This document shows positions 1 through 10,466 of a stretch of DNA of 64,000 nucleotides, piece by piece. The DNA is from Tipula vernalis. Lineage: Eukaryota > Arthropoda > Insecta > Diptera > Tipulidae. How positions within the stretch are numbered: position 1 is the stretch's first letter; each line of letters begins with the position of its first letter. Under the pieces are notes generated by a model that worked only from the letters and a program-made list of their open reading frames with translations, was not told the DNA's origin and searched no databases. The position numbers and the translations under genes were made by a program. The stretch spans positions 258,735,368 through 258,799,367 of the forward strand of contig OY282560.1 in the NCBI GenBank assembly GCA_958295665.1. The letters are read 5' to 3'.

Positions 1-166
1 AAAATTATTAAAATCTCTGAAACCAATTATAATTTTATATCTCAGTACAACAAATTGAATTTTGTATCACAATTCTAAATTCAATTGCTACTTCAGCTTC
101 CTTATGACATCCTTCAATTAAACACTTCACCTTGGGATTTTTTTTTTATATTTATTTATTTTCCAA

Positions 167-258
<92 letters not shown>

Positions 259-269
259 CCTGTTAAATA

Positions 270-359
<90 letters not shown>

Positions 360-1058
360 TATTTAACAGGCCACATCAATAAAACAAATAATCAGAAGAT
401 ACTATTACCATCTATTTTACCCTGATGGCTTAGGGTGAGGTGGTGTGGGCTTAGAGTGGTGCCACATACTCACCACTAACACAATTACAACATTTAACAT
501 CTGATTATTTGTTTTAACTAAATCCTTTTAGAAGTAAATTTAAGTACCTAGATAAATTAAACAATTTAGATTAAAAAATTCAAATATAATTCACAACTTA
601 TGGGGAAAAAAATATTTATATGTTTAGTATACTCCTGATTTCAATGAAGAAATGTTTCGGAGTAACGAGGTTAACTAAGAAAATTTAAAAAAGGTAGGGT
701 GCATTTAGATATGTACACACATTTAAATTATTAATTTTAATTTTAGTGTTTAATAAGATACATTAACAATAAGCAGTAATTATTTACAAACTTCGAATAA
801 TTCTTCAATATCGTCGCTATTTTTGGTTAGTAAATATGCTTTTAATAAATGTAAAAATTCCTTAAAATACGTTGCTTGATATCAAGTGGCATAATTTATT
901 ATACAGAAAAGGCGCTGTGTAAAAGAAACAGTTTCTAAAAAATTCCGTTCTCGGTTTGACATAATAGCAATTTGACTTATTTTTTAAATTTTAAGCTACG
1001 GATTCTTTATTGTTCAGGTACCCAGCCCCGCAGCCTGTAAATGAGAATCAATTAATGA
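1..1058. other. AT-rich non-coding stretch
   Basis: No open frame of convincing coding character is visible on either strand. The only structured object is the AT microsatellite with inverted flanks listed separately. Confidence 0.6.
173..370. repeat. (AT)n microsatellite with palindromic flanks
   Basis: Two long AT runs (173-257 and 273-356) are separated by a CCTGTTAAATATTC block. The block at 259-278 is repeated as its reverse complement at 351-370, so 259-370 can fold completely into a hairpin. It may be a small inverted-repeat element whose interior has become an expanded AT repeat. Confidence 0.85.
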
Positions 1059-1196
1059 TATGAGTTTTTTAAATCTTACCTAAAAAATCGCTCACAGAAA
1101 ATTAATTTAAGAGACATCCATAGCAATGTATTACCAATTAGAATAGGAGTTCCTCAAGGCTCTGGTCTTGGGCCTCTTTTATTTTTACTGTATATC
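1059..1196 (+). pseudogene. LINE reverse transcriptase fragment
   Basis: About 46 codons in one frame read as the part of a non-LTR retrotransposon reverse transcriptase that precedes the catalytic box. They include a SYLKNRSQ-like segment and the diagnostic GVPQGSGLGPLLFLLYI block. The frame is closed by a TGA immediately upstream and is cut off downstream where the foldback repeat at 1201 begins. Only the palm segment remains, so this is a dead fragment, probably of a Jockey/CR1-type element. Confidence 0.8.
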
Positions 1197-1200
1197 GAAT

Positions 1201-2069
1201 CCATTTTACTTTCTTTTACGTAAGTAAAATAAATGCTGGGTTTTTTTATTCGCTACCGATAGCTGCTATCGAGAGCCGTAATATAAAAATTGGCTCTCGA
1301 TAGCGCTCCATATAAGTTGGTAGAGCCAAATATTTTTTATATCAAGTTTTCGCTAAACAATTGAATTACAAATGATAGTTTGATGTTAAATAAATTTAGT
1401 TTACCAATAAATAACGCGTCAAATTTAAATTTAGGTATAGAAAAATGACGGCTCTCGATAGCAGCTATCGGGAGCGAATAAAAAAACACAGTTAAAGTAT
1501 GCTAATCATGAAAATTTTGGACTTTGAGATTTTTAGAGATTTATCTGTTTTGAGGTCCCCTGAGTCCGAAAAAATGGAGGTGTGGCCAATACACGACCTT
1601 CTTTTACGAACAGAGAATTTTGAGAAATTTAATTTTTTTTTTATAATTTTTAAATTTTTTTTAAATTTTTTTTTTTAATTTTTAATTTTTAATTTTTATT
1701 TTTTTTATTGTTTGGAAACATTTAGTATTAAGTAGTTTTTTGTAAACCTTATACTTTTTAAGATATTAGCAAACTAAATTTTTTGGACCAAGGGAGTGGC
1801 CACTTCCGGTTAGCCGATTTGGAGTAAAATTCACTGGGACCTCCCAATTTATCAAAAAAGCTTAGATCTGAAGTTTCAGTTCGATTGGTTAAACCATCTC
1901 GGCTGTAGAGAGGACACAGACTGACAGACTGACATACAGACATCATTTCGACACTCGCTTTGTCGGACTCAGGGGACCTCAAAACAGATAAATCTCTAAA
2001 AATCTCAAGGTTCAACATTTTCATGATTACTATACTTTATTTTACTAGAGTAAACGAAAGTAAAAGTGG
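1201..2069. repeat. Foldback repeat of family A, interrupted by a MITE
   Basis: The left arm (1201-1233 plus 1497-1578) reappears as its reverse complement at about 1960-2069. Both arms carry the stretch that includes TTTTGAGGTCCCCTGAGTCC. The middle (1600-1900) matches, in opposite orientation, the repeat at 6395-6705, sharing GGAAGTGGCCACTCCC. A further inverted head of the same family runs on at 2070-2175. Two small reading frames here (1758-2024 and 1960-2145) are repeat sequence, not genes. Confidence 0.75.
1234..1492. mobile_element. MITE family M1, copy 1
   Basis: Both ends carry an inverted repeat of roughly 45 bp, beginning GGGTTTTTTTATTCGCT on the left and its inverse on the right, with CGATAGCTGCTATCGAGAGC inside it. 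The element is about 259 bp and has no coding capacity. It splits the left arm of the family A foldback. Comparison with the uninterrupted right arm places the insertion exactly and suggests a TAAA target duplication (1230-1233 and 1493-1496). A second copy is at 11620-11877. Confidence 0.85.
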
Positions 2070-2715
2070 GTTTCGAAATGGTGTCTGTCTGTCAGTCTAT
2101 CAGTCTGTGTCCTCTCTATACACCCAGATGCACAGAAAAAAATAACATATACAGAAGGAAACCTACGAACAAGAAATTTTCTGATTTTTGAAATCATCTT
2201 TTTACAAAACAACAATTGGAAGAGAATGAAACACTGCAAAGTTAGCTCAAATTCTCTGTTTAAGAATTTTATTTTGTTTGTGTGCATTTTGCTTTGAATT
2301 TATGTGTTGTTTCAAAATCAACACAAATGTCTATATACATTTGTGTTAGTTTTGGTTGTTTTCATTTTCGATCTTTTCTATTTATGTTCAAATGACCAAA
2401 AACTTTTAATAATTTAATTATTTTATGTTATGTACTCATAATTTTGTCTACCCTTTTTTACATTTATCTTAGAGATTATATACTCGAAGGAATTATTTCT
2501 CAAATATTTTGACCATAAAAAATATATGTATTTATTTAAAAATTACTTGTAAAAATTACGATTATTCTTGATTTATTGTATTTAAAAAATAAATCAAAAA
2601 ACCGCCAAACTTAATATAAATATCTGCTTTCTTGTCTGCACGTGACGTGATGCGCAAAGAAAGACGAAAATGAGACACGGGAATATACTACCTCTATTTT
2701 CTGTATACCTTGCTT
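2070..2715. other. Non-coding, repeat-derived
   Basis: 2070-2175 is the head of another family A copy. 2590-2710 resembles, in part inverted, the ends of the element at 26079-26665 (shared CACGTGACGT and TTTGGCGGTTTTTT blocks). No gene is seen. Confidence 0.55.
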
Positions 2716-3168
2716 CCAACCGAGTTGATACTTGTACCGAATTGATACTTTTGAACGAATTGATACTTTGAACCGAATTGATACTTGGGATCGAATTGAT
2801 TCTTTTGAGTTTTAATTTTTAAGAATTTTTATGCTGTAATTTTTTATAAATTTAACCAAACTTCTGTATTCCTATTTGCTTAAATCATTTAATGAACTTA
2901 ATGATAAAAAAATCAATGATTAAATAAAATGTTTATCGGTGGATATTTTTCAGATACATTTTATTTTAGTAAATAAATCTTTATTTCGAAAATAAGGATT
3001 TAAGTCCAATAAATAATTTAAACAAATAGAAATCGAGAAGATTTGGTTAAATTTATAAAAAATTATATCGTAAAAATTATCTAAAGTTTCACGCAAATGT
3101 AGCGCAAAAGGATCAATTGATTCAAAGTATCAATTCGATCAAAAGTATCAATTCGGTACAACCCGCTA
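2716..3168. mobile_element. Inverted-repeat element with 20-bp terminal iterons
   Basis: The left end (2716-2810) holds four to five tandem variants of a roughly 20-bp unit containing GAATTGATACTTTTGA. The right end (3110-3168) holds about three of the same unit in inverted orientation. The interior is AT-rich without reading frames. Terminal arrays of this kind are typical transposase-binding sites in some DNA transposons; the superfamily is not identified. Confidence 0.7.
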
Positions 3169-3663
3169 AACAAAGCGATTCGTTTACGATACGAAAATAA
3201 TGTTTGAACCGATGTTTACGAAACGTTTGCGATGCTTATTTTTCGTAAACAGACCTAATTATGCGATATGTTTACAAATCGTATTTTTCGTGTCGATTGT
3301 GATGGTTATTAGCAAAAATAAAAAGCGCTTTTTATATCTTTTATAATATGATTAAATTTTTCTATTTATTTCAACTAATTATTGATCGATGTATTGATTA
3401 CTCTAACGGAAATTCAATATATAAATATTGGTTTTGTTCAACGAATCCTTGTTCTGAACATAATTATAAGTTACTAGATTTCTTAATAATAGTGCTTTTA
3501 AGAAAGCACACCAAATGGTTTTATGACAAGAAAGTTCAAAATAAAATACAAAATTATTTGCATTGAATATTTTTGTTTTATTATCTATACCTACTTGTAT
3601 AATATAATATCGCAAATAATAAACCTATTTTTTTAAATATGAAATATATATTCGAGCTACATA
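3169..3663. other. Non-coding, short inverted motifs
   Basis: 3170-3300 contains several CGTTTACGA/TCGTAAACG-like inverted motifs but no gene. The 72-codon frame at 3348-3566 is low-complexity AT sequence. Confidence 0.5.
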
Positions 3664-5845
3664 CAGGGTGTCCGGGTTTGGGATGCTGATCCGTCATGGG
3701 GTGATTGCTTGGTTCATTCTGAGAAACAAATCGTATGTGGAGGGGGGATCCATTTTTGATATCCTTTGAGATACATACATGGTGATTAAAAAATTTGGTT
3801 CAGAAAAAAAGTACACCCAAATATTAAACTGTAACTTCCAAAATATTTATCGGAGAGCAACCAACTTAGTCTTATTTGGTTGGTAATCGTATAGGCTATT
3901 ATTAAGGTTTAAGTGGTTATCTTGTATCTGCATCCGTTTGAGAGCTATGGTGATTTAAAGTAAAAAAAAAATATTTGTTTTTTATAATACGAGTTTTTCT
4001 CAAAAAAAACAGTTATAATTTTTTCTTTTGTTTATTTAATTTTAATTTGTCATGATCTCCTCTACAATCCCCCAATACATTACTTGTACCCACGTGCCAT
4101 AGTTTTCTTCGTATTTTGTTTATTCTCAATCTAATTAAGAGATGTTATAGTGTTAATATTTTACCAATTTTATTTTGATCTGTAAAACAGTAGGCGATGA
4201 TTATCAACTCATTTGTTTAAATGTTGAAAAAACAAAAACTAAATATTTTCAGATTCAGTTATTAGTTTCGAGATATTAACTAGTGTTGTATCAGTGTTGT
4301 GAATCAAAATTTTAATTAATTTAATAAAATAATATTATAATGGCACAGTTCTCAGGTGAGGAGCACATTGATATCCATTTTGTTTACGGATTTTGCGATG
4401 GTAATGCAGCACGAGCTCGCAATGAATGTCAACTCAGATTTCCAACACGTCGCATTCCTGACGCAAGAGTATTTATAAATATTTATAGGAGACTGTCAAA
4501 ATATCGTAACAAGATCGAATACCCGGGCGGAGCCCCATTCAGTCTCACCAAACCATTTGGATGTCGACGAAGGTATAATCCGTAATGTAACAGCAAATCC
4601 TTCTATTAGCATAAGGAGGCTCGCTTTACAATTAAACGTCTCTCGCTATCGAATTCATCAAGTATTGCACAAGGAGAATCTTCATCCATACCATAAAACA
4701 CCCGTTCAACAACTACGAGTATTACCGATAGACCGCACTACAAGATTGGAGTTTTGTAATTTGTTGATGGAAAGGAATTTGGACAATGCAAGTTTTGTGA
4801 AACGTATCCTATGGACGGATGAATCTCAATTCACAAGAGATGGCATAACAAACTTTCACAATCTACACACGTGGGCTGCTGAAAATCCTCATTCGAAAAA
4901 ACAAATATCATTTCAGCACCGATTCAGTGTAAACGTATGGGCTGGTGTAATTGGCGATAAATTAATTGGACCATTCATATTACCACCTAGATTAAATGGC
5001 GAACGTTATTTACAATTTTTACAAAACGATTTGCCACTCCTTTTTGATGATGTTCCCATTTTAAGTAGATTCTTGCATACATACCAACATGATGGTGCAC
5101 CTTGTCACTACCATAATAATGTCAGGAATTTTTTTAACGAAAATTATCCAAATAATTGGATTGGATGAAATGGTCCAATTCATTGGCCTGCAAGATCCCC
5201 GATCTTACGGTATTGGATTTTTATGTATGGGGAAGGATGAAGGCGCTTGTATACTCCAAAGAAATTGAAATAAAAGAAGAACTTATACAACGAATACACA
5301 CAGCAGCACAACAGATAAGGGAAGAATTACCAAGAATTGAAATAACCAAAGGCATACTTAAACGAATATTAGCATGTATTCAATCACAAGGAGGGCATTT
5401 TGAGCACCTTTTATAACTCCTCGACCCAAACTTTGTATTGAGGGATTGTAGAGGAGATCATGACAAATTAAAATTATATAAACAAAAGACAAAATTATAA
5501 CTGTTTTTTTTGAGAAAAACTCGATTTTATAAAAAACAAATATTTTTTTTTACTTTAAATCACCATAGCTCTCAAACGGATGCAGATACAAGATAACCAC
5601 TTAAACCTTAATAATAGCCTATACGATTACCAACCAAATAAGACTAAGTTGGTTGCTCTCCGATAAATATTTTGGAAGTTACAGTTTAATATTTGGGTGT
5701 ACTTTTTTTCTGAACCAAATTTTTTAATCACCATGTATCTCAAAGGATATCAAAAATGGATCCCCCCTCCACATACGATTTGTTTCTCAGAATGAACCAA
5801 GCAATCACCCCATGACGGATCAGCATCCCAAACCCAGACACCCTG
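3664..5845 (+). mobile_element. Mariner-type DNA transposon with 415-bp TIRs
   Basis: The element starts CAGGGTGTCCGGGTTTGGGA and ends with the near-perfect inverse, flanked by TA at 3662-3663 and 5846-5847. TA is the target duplication typical of the Tc1/mariner superfamily. Inverted repeats run from 3664 to 4079 and from 5434 to 5845 with very few differences. That is far longer than the 20-30 bp usual for mariner. A broken transposase gene fills the space between them. Confidence 0.92.
4340..5416 (+). pseudogene. Mariner-type transposase, broken
   Basis: The N-terminal segment (4340-4585) begins MAQFSGEEHIDIHFVYGFCD and matches the DUF4817-type domain found in insect mariner-like transposases. 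A shift near 4555 leads into a second segment (to 5168) with a helix-turn-helix region (ISIRRLALQLNVS), the first catalytic Asp in WTDESQF and the second in QHDGAPCHY. A TGA at 5166 and a one-base deletion near 5199 break the gene before the third Asp (RSPDLTVLDF), which is read in yet another frame to 5416. The full protein would be about 350 residues, normal for the family. The enzyme would have cut and pasted DNA at TA sites; this copy cannot make it. It sits alone between the long inverted repeats, so no other cargo is involved. Confidence 0.88.
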
Positions 5846-6394
5846 TATAGTATATAGTCGACCAAGATAAGGCATCATAAATAAAATTAATTACTTTAAA
5901 ATCCATGTTTTTTTTTTAATTTTTCTTAAGTACGTATTTATAAGTGAAATAGCCAAATCATTAAATTCGATTCGGCAGTTTATTCAAAATTTCGATGTAA
6001 TATGCAAAATATGGTTGTTTCCTAATGCTTTGTTGTTTTTTTATTTGATTAAATATTAAAATTTTAAACAAATGCATACGCATACAATATAATATCATCC
6101 AAAACAATCTTCGCAAAACCAACAACAATGTACAATTTTATACTTTGTTGTTGGTTTTGATCGTCTCATAACGCTTAAACCCACACATAGAATAATAAAG
6201 TATAATATTTTGTTTACGACACACACGAGTTCCAATAACACATATACATATATAACTGCTAAAATACATTAAACGCAAGAATGAGAGAGCTATGTCGAGA
6301 GTGTAAAATTTATTTATTTAAAATTCTTACTCTCGTATTTTCTGAGATAACCCCAAACCAACGACATAACCCCCAGAAAAAAAAGGACAATATT
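5846..6394. other. Non-coding with one hairpin
   Basis: No gene is seen. 6115-6158 is a hairpin with 14-bp arms (AAAACCAACAACAA and its inverse). Confidence 0.55.
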
Positions 6395-6705
6395 TTATTC
6401 GTAGGTTTTCTTCTGTATATGCTATTTTTTTCTGTGCCAGATGGTTCAACCAAACGAACTTCAGATTTAAGCTTTTTGATAAATTGGGAGGTTCCAGTGA
6501 ATTTTACTCTAAATCGGCTAAACGGAAGTGGCCACTCCCTGGGTCCAGAAAATTTATTTTGCAAATGTCTTAAAAAGTATAGGGTTTACAAAAAACTACT
6601 TAATACAAAATGTTTCCAAAAAATAAAAAAAAAATTTAAAAATTATAAAAAAAAAATCACAAAATTCGCTGTTCAAAAAAAAAAAAGTAGTGTGTTGACC
6701 ACACC
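6395..6705 (+). repeat. Family A repeat, second copy
   Basis: This matches the minus strand of 1600-1900 over about 300 bp, including AAATTGGGAGGT, GGAAGTGGCCACTCCC and the A-rich tail with CACACCTCCATTTTTT. Its first 50 bp match the minus strand of 2125-2175. The 169-codon frame at 6281-6790 crosses it and is not a gene. Confidence 0.8.
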
Positions 6706-6754
6706 TCCATTTTTTGTTTTTTTAGATTTCAAGTTTTGGAATTCACTTTTAAGC

Positions 6755-7163
6755 CGTGTTTTCCATGAGAACTGCACTAGAACTCGATAAACTTTAAATT
6801 CCTTTTATTCTATGTGAACCGAAAAAAAAATAAATTCATAAAGCGCGAAAGTGAAGTGTATTTGACATAAATACAAAATTTAAGTTTAAAAATTTTCCCC
6901 TTCAGTTATTTCATCAATATTTTCTTATTTCTTGCTGACGTCATTACACGCAACTACACTCGATAAATTCATGGGTTTATCAAGTGTAACTAAAAAAGAA
7001 GCTACAATTGTAATTATTTATTGCTGTAACAACTTAAAATGTGTATATATGTGAAATGCACTATACATTAGCACTTTATGAATTAAATTTTTTTCACTGT
7101 TTACATAGAGTAAAAGGAATTTAAAATTTATCGAGTTCTAGTGCAGTTCTCATGGAAAACACG
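6755..7163. mobile_element. Long-TIR MITE of about 409 bp
   Basis: The left end CGTGTTTTCCATGAGAACTG is mirrored at 7144-7163, and the inverted similarity continues inward for roughly 130 bp. A smaller palindrome lies in the centre (6970-7000, ACTCGATAAA/TTTATCAAGT). Flanks are only loosely similar, so the target duplication is uncertain. No coding capacity. Confidence 0.8.
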
Positions 7164-7439
7164 ACTTTAGTTAAATTAGCACAATTTTCGCTCCCACAAA
7201 AGTTATTGTAGCATTTAACATAAGAGACAAACAGATCAACTCTCAACGAAACTTTTTTTGAGCAAGAAAAACATTGAAGCGACATTATTAAACACTAAAT
7301 AAAATTGATTTATAATATATTTTTTTTTGTCTTCAATGATCTGCACCCATCGATCGTCAAATAGAAAACTGCAACTGTTATTTAAAAAAAATAACATTCA
7401 ATTATAGTTTCATTCACTTTTTAATTAATTTGGGTTTGA

Positions 7440-7627
7440 TTCCTCTTTGTATAAATTATAATATTAAATTGGTTTGCTTACATTCTTACGTTTGTAACAA
7501 AAGCCAACTATATAACTTTTTTATATATCAGTCCCTCTTCAACTGTCCACGGTTGAAATAGAAGGCTTTATGTGGGGAGAAAAATGTATTTCCAGTCTAT
7601 GTAAGTCCTTGCCTCCCCTATACTTAA
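7440..7627. repeat. Dispersed repeat, copy 1
   Basis: This segment shares CAACTGTCCACG, TTTCCAGTCTATGTAA and TCCTTGCCTC blocks, in the same order, with 18370-18515. It is non-coding, and its right edge abuts the two-gene transposon at 7628. Confidence 0.65.
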
Positions 7628-7644
7628 CCTGCATTCACAGTATT

Positions 7645-8296
7645 CACTGCGTTCCATTGGAAACAATTTGCTACTGCCAAGTACTTGTGAGTAGATGTTC
7701 AATGGAACGCAAATTTTCGTGACAGTAGTAAAACATAACCTCAATTTAAATAAAACTACTAGATTTTAATAAAAAATACTTTGATCTATTAATAATAATA
7801 AGTAATAAAACATTAAACAACAAAATAATTAAAATATTTTTACGATTTACGAATTGCGCGTTGTATCACAAACATAAACAAACATTTTTTGTTTTTAACC
7901 CTAATCGAACCAACATATTTTTGTTATGTCAATAAATTCAAATTCTAATCAAATAATTTACGAAAATGTTTGCAGAGAATGTCAAGAACGTCGTATGGAA
8001 ATGTTTCAAAATAAAATACAAACAAGTTTTTAACTAAATTAACATTATTTTTGAAATCGATGCATTTATCAAACGAGCCAAAAAGGCACACCTTGGTTGG
8101 ATTAGGGTTAAAAAATGACGTTTGACACAACCAAAATTGGTATAGAGCCATCTATTAGAATTTTTTAAACTAAAATCCCTCTTTCGTTAATTATATGCGT
8201 AACTACTTCTACCAACTACACCATCACTTGAGCATGAGTAGTTGCGAGTAGATACAAGTACTTGTGAGTAGTTTGCTAACGCCAATGGAACACGCT
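7645..8296. mobile_element. Element nested in the TIR of copy A
   Basis: Its ends are inverted copies of GCGTTCCATTGG, with subterminal CAAGTACTTGTGAGTAG on both sides. It separates bases that are adjacent in the TIR of copy B, and TATT (7641-7644 and 8297-8300) is a possible target duplication. A shortened relative lies at 38793-38905. Another inverted-repeat element is nested inside it. Confidence 0.75.
7892..8115. mobile_element. Third-level nested MITE
   Basis: The ends TTTTTAACCCTAATCGAACC and its inverse (8095-8115) define an element of about 224 bp inside the 652-bp element. It has no coding capacity. Confidence 0.65.
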
Positions 8297-8641
8297 TATT
8301 GTTTTCGCTCTGCGTTTCGATCTTGTTTTCAGATTTTAGTTTTTGTTGTTGTTTTTCTTCACGATATTAGCAAAGACATGCTCCTTCGCATATAAAAAAC
8401 TTATCGTTCCGATGGAAAAAATCCAAGTTTTCTACCAATATTATTTAGTGGCACTAACAAAATATAGTGGCAATGGCGGTGAAAACAACAACGAATCCAA
8501 AAAAATTTGTCAACCATAGTAATTTTTGGTTGTTTTCGTAATATAAAATTTGAAACTTATTGACACATCGATATTTATTTTAAAAATGAGAACTATCAAT
8601 CAATTTTTTTATTGTTTTGTTTGACAAATTGAAAACATCGT

Positions 8642-9501
8642 ATGGATCTAAATGATACATTGATACGTTCGAATATGAAATTCTGGAGGCATCTTCTTTA
8701 GAAAATGATGAAACATAGATTTCAGAATGTGAGTTGGATTGCTAGTGCCAAGTGTAGTTAAAACGTCGACAATATAGTAAAAAACATAAAAATAAATTAA
8801 AAAAGACGGTCCGTAGTTTGCTGTTAAGTGCCGACCAAAAGAAAGCCTTTGACGAAGCTCTGCTCAATTTAGTTTTTGAGAGGCCTCCCCTATTTAATTA
8901 CTGCTTCAGCCTTTCTATAAATATGCTTAAGGAAGCTTTCAGATATCATAGGGACTAATATGCCCACTATTAAAGGAATTTTTGTTAGAATACTAAGCGG
9001 GGCTCCTGTAGCAAAAACTGTTATACCAATACCTAAACACATTAATGTATTGCGTCAATTGGATGACGTATTGTTTTTAATTAGTGTTTTTAATTAATAA
9101 TGTTTTTAATTAATAATGTATGTTAGTTTTGTAGGCAAATAACCAACATAGAAGAGAAGGAACTAACAAGCCCACGGAGAACAAGTGCAGGTAAATACAG
9201 CTTGTCTAATTCGAGTTTGCCCAGTAGCAGACCAAGTTCTGTGGTGTCTGAAGGCAATGGCAGCGTGAGTGGATGTATCGACAAGCTTGTGGGAGCGGTG
9301 GAATTTAGTGCTACCCACCAAAGCGATCGCAGACCGAACGACAGGGCACAACATTTCGGAGACATAGTGGCTTATTTCTTGCGTGGCCTTGACGATGTCG
9401 AATTTTACGAGGCATCTTTATATATCAATAAGTTCTTTCACGAACAAAGTTTTAAAAAAAAAGAACGTAATACAACAAAAACCAAAAAATATTTTCTTTA
9501 A
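8642..9501 (+). pseudogene. MADF/BESS-like transposon accessory protein, decayed
   Basis: From an ATG at 8642 a decayed gene can be followed in several frames. A region around 8815-8930 (SADQKKAFDEALLNLVFERP) resembles the start of a MADF DNA-binding domain. 8955-9060 (IIGTNMPTIKGIFVRI) resembles its second half. 9135-9501 ends with DRRPNDRAQHFGDIVAYFLR followed by LDDVEFYEASLYINKFF, like a BESS-type C-terminus. MADF/BESS proteins accompany Harbinger transposases in insects and bind DNA. Stops in the 8680-8760 part are identical in copy B, so the gene was already defective before the copies separated. The MADF assignment is by eye and moderate. Confidence 0.55.
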
Positions 9502-10026
9502 ATTCAACTATATCTACACCAATAGTTATTCGGACAATATTCCCCAAATAGCTGGCACCATGATAACACATTGGGTTGATTCTTTATTAAAGAAAAACAA
9601 AAAAATTAATTCAACAAGAAAGCAATTTACAATGTTTATTGCAATTTCGGCAGAGAGCAGCTGACTTTGGATTACTCTCACAGATTCCTACAATCCATTG
9701 ACAATCGAAGTTTGTTTACTATAGTTGAATTTAAGATTTAAAATACTTCGCGCCACATAAATAAATCAAAATAAATAAAATACTTCGTGTCATTGGATTA
9801 TGGCCAGGGAAAACTGTAGAAAACCCTGACCATGAGAGAATTACAATTTTAAAGGCTAGCAAAATTTTGGTATACTTAATCTAAACAAAAATTTAAAACT
9901 AGGATTAATATAAAATAATGTTGTTGGTGACGCCTGAAGTCACCGAAAATAAATAAAAATATGAGATGTGGCTCTGAAAAAAATTACATCTGTTATTACA
10001 AGAATTATACTGTTTCACCAATAAAC

Positions 10027-10342
10027 TTATCTTTTATGGGCATTTAGTATGTCCTGAATATAATTACTGCTGCTAACTCCACCATCGACCATTGTCAGGG
10101 AATTGATCCATCCGTCATGAAATGTTCAGCTAAAGTTTCAATAGCTGAGGCAGTTGCATTATATCCTCCTAATTTCAAAAAAATAATAGGTTAATATTTA
10201 AATATACATAATTTAAATTAGAAATACCTTGTCTTGCAATTTGCGGTAAGCTATCCAAATTTGCTTGCCAACTTCTGTCAATCACCTCCCCAGTATTGTT
10301 ATCGCGGTCTACTTTGTAAATTTTCACAAAACACACCTTCAT
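10027..10342 (-). pseudogene. Small unknown gene of the two-gene transposon, copy A
   Basis: An ATG at 10342 starts a frame reading MKVCFVKIYKVDRDNNTGEV, then SWQANLDSLPQIARQ. A clean intron follows (donor GTATTTC at 10227, acceptor ending at 10169). Exon 2 reads GGYNATASAIETLAEHFM and, after one frameshift near 10095, VDGGVSSSNYIQDILNAHKR before a TAA at 10027. The protein would be about 85-100 residues. I do not recognise the family. It begins about 120 bp inside the element's end and converges on the MADF-like gene. The same exon-intron structure is kept in copy B. It may be the tail of a larger protein or an independent small gene. Confidence 0.6.
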
Positions 10343-10466
10343 AGATTCATATAAACAAACTTTCAGTTTTCAAAAAAATAAATAAATAATTGTTGTTATT
10401 GTATCACGATAAGTCCAAAACAAGATCGAAACGCAGAGCGAAAACAATACTGTGAATGCAAGGTTA

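Larger units (their letters stand above)
7628..10463 (+). mobile_element. Two-gene DNA transposon, copy A (interrupted)
   Basis: The terminal inverted repeat CCTGCATTCACAGTATT is followed, after a 652-bp nested insertion, by GTTTTCGCTCTGCGTTTCGA. The right end carries the inverse of the whole repeat. Without the insertion the element is about 2.18 kb. It carries two convergent gene remnants: a MADF/BESS-like gene (+) and a small unknown gene (-). Copy B at 44692-46893 is the same element inverted. The layout (accessory MADF-like protein, TIRs, small size) suggests a PIF/Harbinger-type non-autonomous element, but no DDE transposase is present. Confidence 0.8.

Noticed and set aside
6281..6790. 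169-codon reading frame
   Set aside because: It runs across family A repeat sequence, is Lys/Phe-rich and low complexity, and has an opposing frame of similar length. There is no domain.
9163..9365. Minus-strand frames of 63-80 codons (and + frames at 45655-45927)
   Set aside because: They are antisense shadows of the MADF/BESS-like coding remnant and appear in both transposon copies for that reason.
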